DNA from: Ostrinia nubilalis
Lineage: Eukaryota; Arthropoda; Insecta; Lepidoptera; Crambidae
NCBI RefSeq assembly: GCF_963855985.1
Contig: NC_087100.1
Span: 8,343,001 to 8,407,000 of the forward strand
DNA: 64,000 bases
Direction of reading: 5' to 3'
The translations under genes were made by a program, and so were the position numbers. The notes under the pieces were generated by a model. That model was not told the origin of the DNA. It saw only the letters and a list, made by a program, of their open reading frames with translations, and did not search any database. Within the stretch, counting starts at the first letter, position 1, and each line of letters begins with the position of its first letter. Shown here piece after piece: positions 60,536 through 64,000 of the stretch.

Positions 60536-61312
60536 GTTAATATACATAATCTTTTCCTTTCTGTTCTTTACTTTGGTGTGCAATAAAGTGTATTTATTAT
60601 TATTATTATTTGTACGCTTTGGAGCTCACGGGTCAAAAGTGGCCCGGTCCTTTATAAGGCTTGCGTGGGGATACAAATCCAACACATAGAGGCCGTTTTA
60701 AGCGCAAAATAATCGACAAAAGTGAAAGTGGTGCACATACTGGATCTAGTCTCTGACTATATCATGGGATGTAGCCAGAGACCATCCCCAGCCTGTGCAC
60801 AGGAGCTATTGCAGTTAATAGAGAATGGACTAGGGTTATGGATGAATGATGGATGGACTGGTTACTGGGCTATGGATGGAGACTACGGGACACCTGCCTG
60901 GTTCATAGTCTCTGACTGAAAAAATGGCAGGCGGTGACTAGCCAGCGACTAAATGGGCCCCCCCTGGCGTCATGGGTCGTATAGACCGGACTGAGGGGCA
61001 ACATTGGCGTCTGCCAGCTCAGGGGTGTAGAGAGGTGTGCTGCGCTTTCTCCGGAGTTACTCGCGGCGTTATGCCCTTTAACACTTCCACCCCTGGAGCA
61101 TATAGCTTTAGCGACTCCATTCTGGCCGGTTAAGGCAAGCCAGAGGTAAAAGTCCTGCAGACCCTCTCGGATTCCACTTCGGCAAGCCGAAGACGAGGGT
61201 CTTGACCGACTCTCGGGAGCACTCGGATTAACAACTGGCCCCGTGGTGTCGCTACTCACCAACAGCTCGCCACAAAGCTGCCCTGCGGGGCTTATTATTA
61301 TTATTATTAATA
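60536..61312. mobile_element. Two retroposon pieces with (TTA)n tails
   Basis: The sequence up to 60612 (CTTTGGTGTGCAATAAAGTG then a TTATTATT run) looks like a LINE 3' end. The following 60613-61290 segment is GC-richer, contains no convincing protein frame, and itself ends GCGGGGCTTATTATTATTAT, suggesting a second short retroposon. Phrases such as GTGTCGCTACTCACCAACAG and CCCCTGAGCTGGCAGACGCC (reverse strand) seem familiar from lepidopteran repeats, but I cannot name the family. Confidence 0.5.
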
Positions 61313-63530
61313 CGAGTATAATAGGTAGGTATTTGCTATTTATTGGTACCGAAGAGAAACTCATACCTACATTTATAATAAAGTGACATAGCAACCGTAT
61401 ACGTTTGATTAATAATAAATTAACTGATACTAGCTGGGCAGCTATTTTATGAGTTAACTTTCTACTGGTCAAATATAACAACTTTCTGTATGAGCGTGAC
61501 TGCGAAACTGAGATTAAACTAATATGATATGTTTAGTAAAATGTATGTAAGAATGTTTTATTTTGATATTTGTTACGTTATGTTGTTAAATAAGATAAAA
61601 TAGTTTGCTTCACACGCCGTTAGGCACACTGCCAGTCGCATATTAATACGAATGCGTCCAGTGCGCCTGTCAAGTCTGTGTAGGACTTGTAATACCAACA
61701 GCCAGAGGATCTTATAATAATACATATACTTAAGTTTCTTGTTCGCAGTTGATCGTTATCAGTATGGCTGGCCATGTGTAAGAGTCCTTAAGGCTCGGCC
61801 AAACCAACGCATCAGCCTGAAATAATGAGACTTGCTTTATATCAAACTTCAAGTTTGTGATACATCTTGATTTGCTGGGCAGATTTCGTACAATAATATT
61901 GCATCAAACCATAACTGCACGGTGACCGCCTCAGCACTGTGCACTGAAAAGCACCCAGAAACGCTCGGTTTTGAACCAGATCTTAGGTAGGATATCTGGA
62001 TCTATTTCTAAGCGCGTACTTCGTTCGTTTCAGCCAAATGACGTCTACATCTGTACCTCTAGTACGAAAAACTTTCGAGTTCAAGACGAGGACGAATTTT
62101 TGTACGTTTCGAGTTCGAACTCGAAACGTGCATTCTTGTTTTATTAAGGATCGTACTCGTTAGCTTAACTTTCTAATTTCTTTCGTCGGCACGCAAGGCC
62201 AAGAAGCTTCTTTCGACGAGTCATAGAGTATTTTACAAGTTTTTTTTTATTTAACATGGAATGGTGTGTTCCGTCCGAAACATGCTGCGTTATTTTAAGA
62301 TGTTGTTATTAAATTTAAAAAAATAAGTTACAAAGATGAATAATGCTCATAACGCCTCATTAATTGTTTATACGTTTTTGTGTTATTGTTTGTTTAATAT
62401 GTAAGTATTTAAAACCATTATTATTTATTACCAATCAATATTTATATTGTTGGGTAAACAAATTTCGGAACATCTTTCGTCTTGTTAATGTAGCTGGCAA
62501 GCAAAGCGGCGTTATGAATAAATTTAAGTTGCTATAGAAACAATGTTCTGTTGATTGTCACTTGTGTCATAGAAAATAAAAAGAGCTATCCATTGTGTAT
62601 TCCTACTGTTGTAATAAATTAATTTCGTGGACAAATCTATCTTCTATTTTTCTACTGTAAAATATGTGCATGTGGATTGAGTGATCCTTGCTTCAATCTT
62701 AACAAAAATCGAGGAAGTTTTACTTAAAATATGTTAAAACATTGCGATGAAGTTTAAAAATTTGTTAAACCTAAGATAAAAATGTTATGGCCAATAAATA
62801 GGAGCACTCATACCGCACGCTTTAAGAAAACGTCAACATGTTTATTTCAGAAAATAAAGCCTTTCCACTTCTTTTTATAGTATTGAAAAATTGTTAAGAA
62901 TATGTTAAAACTATTAACAAATTCAGAAATTCCTTGCACGTCCCGTTCCAAAGTTATGACGATTATTTAGGATCACTCACACCGCACACGGGCCGTATGA
63001 GTGCTCTTCAAAATAATGACTTTTTATTAATAAATACGTTTTATTTCTGTTGGGAAATGTGTGCAAACTGACGAGCGAATTTGTTAAAGAATAAGTGTGA
63101 CAAAACTTAAAAGCTGAAGGAAGAAATTAACCTTTATTCTTTCCTCCAATATGCCGTGTGAGTGATCCTTACTTTTACCTCTATCTGCTCATATGTAGTT
63201 CGTAGGCAGACTGAGATAGTATCTAAAATTGTTAATTGTTTTTAACAATTATTTGGCATATATTTTGCTTTTATTAAGGTCATAATTTAAGAAATATCAG
63301 GCTTAGATGATTCCTAAAGGAAAATGTTGATTAGGGTACATATGATTTTTTATTTTGTGAGACTGTTCCGATTCGTCAGACGTGACAATGCAAAACCAAT
63401 GCAATCTAATATGTATTAGGTGTCCTGTTTATATTTTATTCCTATTGGCTAACTAGTCTTCTAGACATTCTGTTTTACTTGACATACCTAGGTAGGTACA
63501 TACTTTAGGTGTTTTGTGTCCTGTTTATAC
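61313..63530. other. Flank with short palindromes and repeated octamer-like motifs
   Basis: AT-rich. It includes a perfect 26-bp palindrome at 62104-62129 centred on GAGTTCGAACTC and a cluster of GAGTG(A/C)TCC motifs and their complements at 62680-63175, often next to CACCGCAC/GTGTGAG. No gene is recognised. Confidence 0.4.
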
Positions 63531-63534
63531 TATA

Positions 63535-63743
63535 CTAGCTTTTGCCCACGGCTTCACCCCCGTGAAATTTAGTTTGTCATATATCGTCATAAATTATAGC
63601 CTATAATAATATGTTATTTTGGGTTATAAACAATAATACTGTAAAGTTTCATCAAAATCCGTTCTGCAGTTTTTTGCGTGAAAAAGTAACAAACATCCAG
63701 ACATCCACACTAACTTTCGCATTTATAATATTAGTAGGATAGG
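63535..63743 (-). mobile_element. Lepidopteran interspersed repeat, copy 2
   Basis: Runs from ACTAGCTTTTGCCCACGGC to ATAATATTAGTAGGAT and is the inverted counterpart of 28190-28399. Both ends are preserved better here than in copy 1. Confidence 0.65.
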
Positions 63744-64000
63744 ATTCTATGTTAACATTCTGTTTTACTTGACATACCTACATACTTTAGGCGTTTTAAA
63801 TAAACACTGAACTGGAATGCAAATAAGTAAATAAATTAAAAAGTTACGTATTTTAATTTAAGTAAGTATTATACAGGGTGTTTGGCGCATCGTGTGCCAA
63901 AATGATTTGGCGGATAGAATGGGTCATTTCCTATATTTTCATCCCCCATAACACGTTCCATGCCAGGCGGCTACTTTTAAATTATTTTTTTTAGTAATTT

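Noticed and set aside
60903..61481. 192-codon minus-strand frame
   Set aside because: The C-terminal half lies over a retroposon-like GC-rich segment and the N-terminal half over AT-rich tail sequence; no motif is seen and composition changes midway.
1..64000. CRISPR arrays, operons or prokaryotic transfer
   Set aside because: No spaced direct repeats of CRISPR type; all supported genes have eukaryotic introns and the repeats are tandem or transposon-derived.

Overview
The window is animal nuclear DNA, most likely from a moth or butterfly. It is AT-rich, its genes are split by GT-AG introns, and short TAGGTA/TACCTA runs are common. It carries an ommochrome-binding-protein-like gene and many interspersed repeats of lepidopteran type. 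It holds no bacterial-style operon, CRISPR array or rRNA.

Layout. (1) 1-10.7 kb has no complete host gene and is packed with repeats: a 180-bp tandem repeat interrupted by a hAT MITE, a 320-bp near-perfect palindrome, a Helentron-like repeat, a tRNA-derived SINE, and a 178-bp minisatellite inside a 5.3-kb interval bounded by inverted copies of one repeat. A CpG-rich stretch leads into an orphan first exon of a THAP-domain gene, which is frameshifted in a T run. (2) 10768-16441 is a complete-looking PIF/Harbinger transposon with matching 16-bp termini, a TTA target duplication, an intact spliced DDE transposase and an intact spliced Myb/SANT-like partner. (3) 16474-18245 is a five-exon secreted acid lipase; the Harbinger element lies between its TATA box (10754) and its start codon. 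18465-19295 is a convergent ommochrome-binding-protein-like gene. (4) 19.3-32 kb is intergenic, with nested hAT-type MITEs and long stretches where I see nothing. (5) 32263-58219 on the minus strand holds 17 exons of a Munc13-family gene (BAIAP3 / unc-13 homolog 4 type). They join in phase into 815 residues ending with a calcium-binding C2 domain; the 5' part lies upstream or was not recognised. Its introns contain an antisense LINE, a second LINE tail, an RTE fragment with 5' inversion, MITEs, a segmental duplication with a copied filler, and a decayed copy of one exon. (6) 58.2-64 kb is repeat-rich with no exon I can support.

The host genes do not form one pathway: a digestive-type lipase, a probable haemolymph pigment binder and a vesicle-priming factor. 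The strongest observations are the transposon splitting the lipase core promoter, the templated-filler duplication at 41.3-42.1 kb, and the decaying exon copy at 57.36-57.48 kb.
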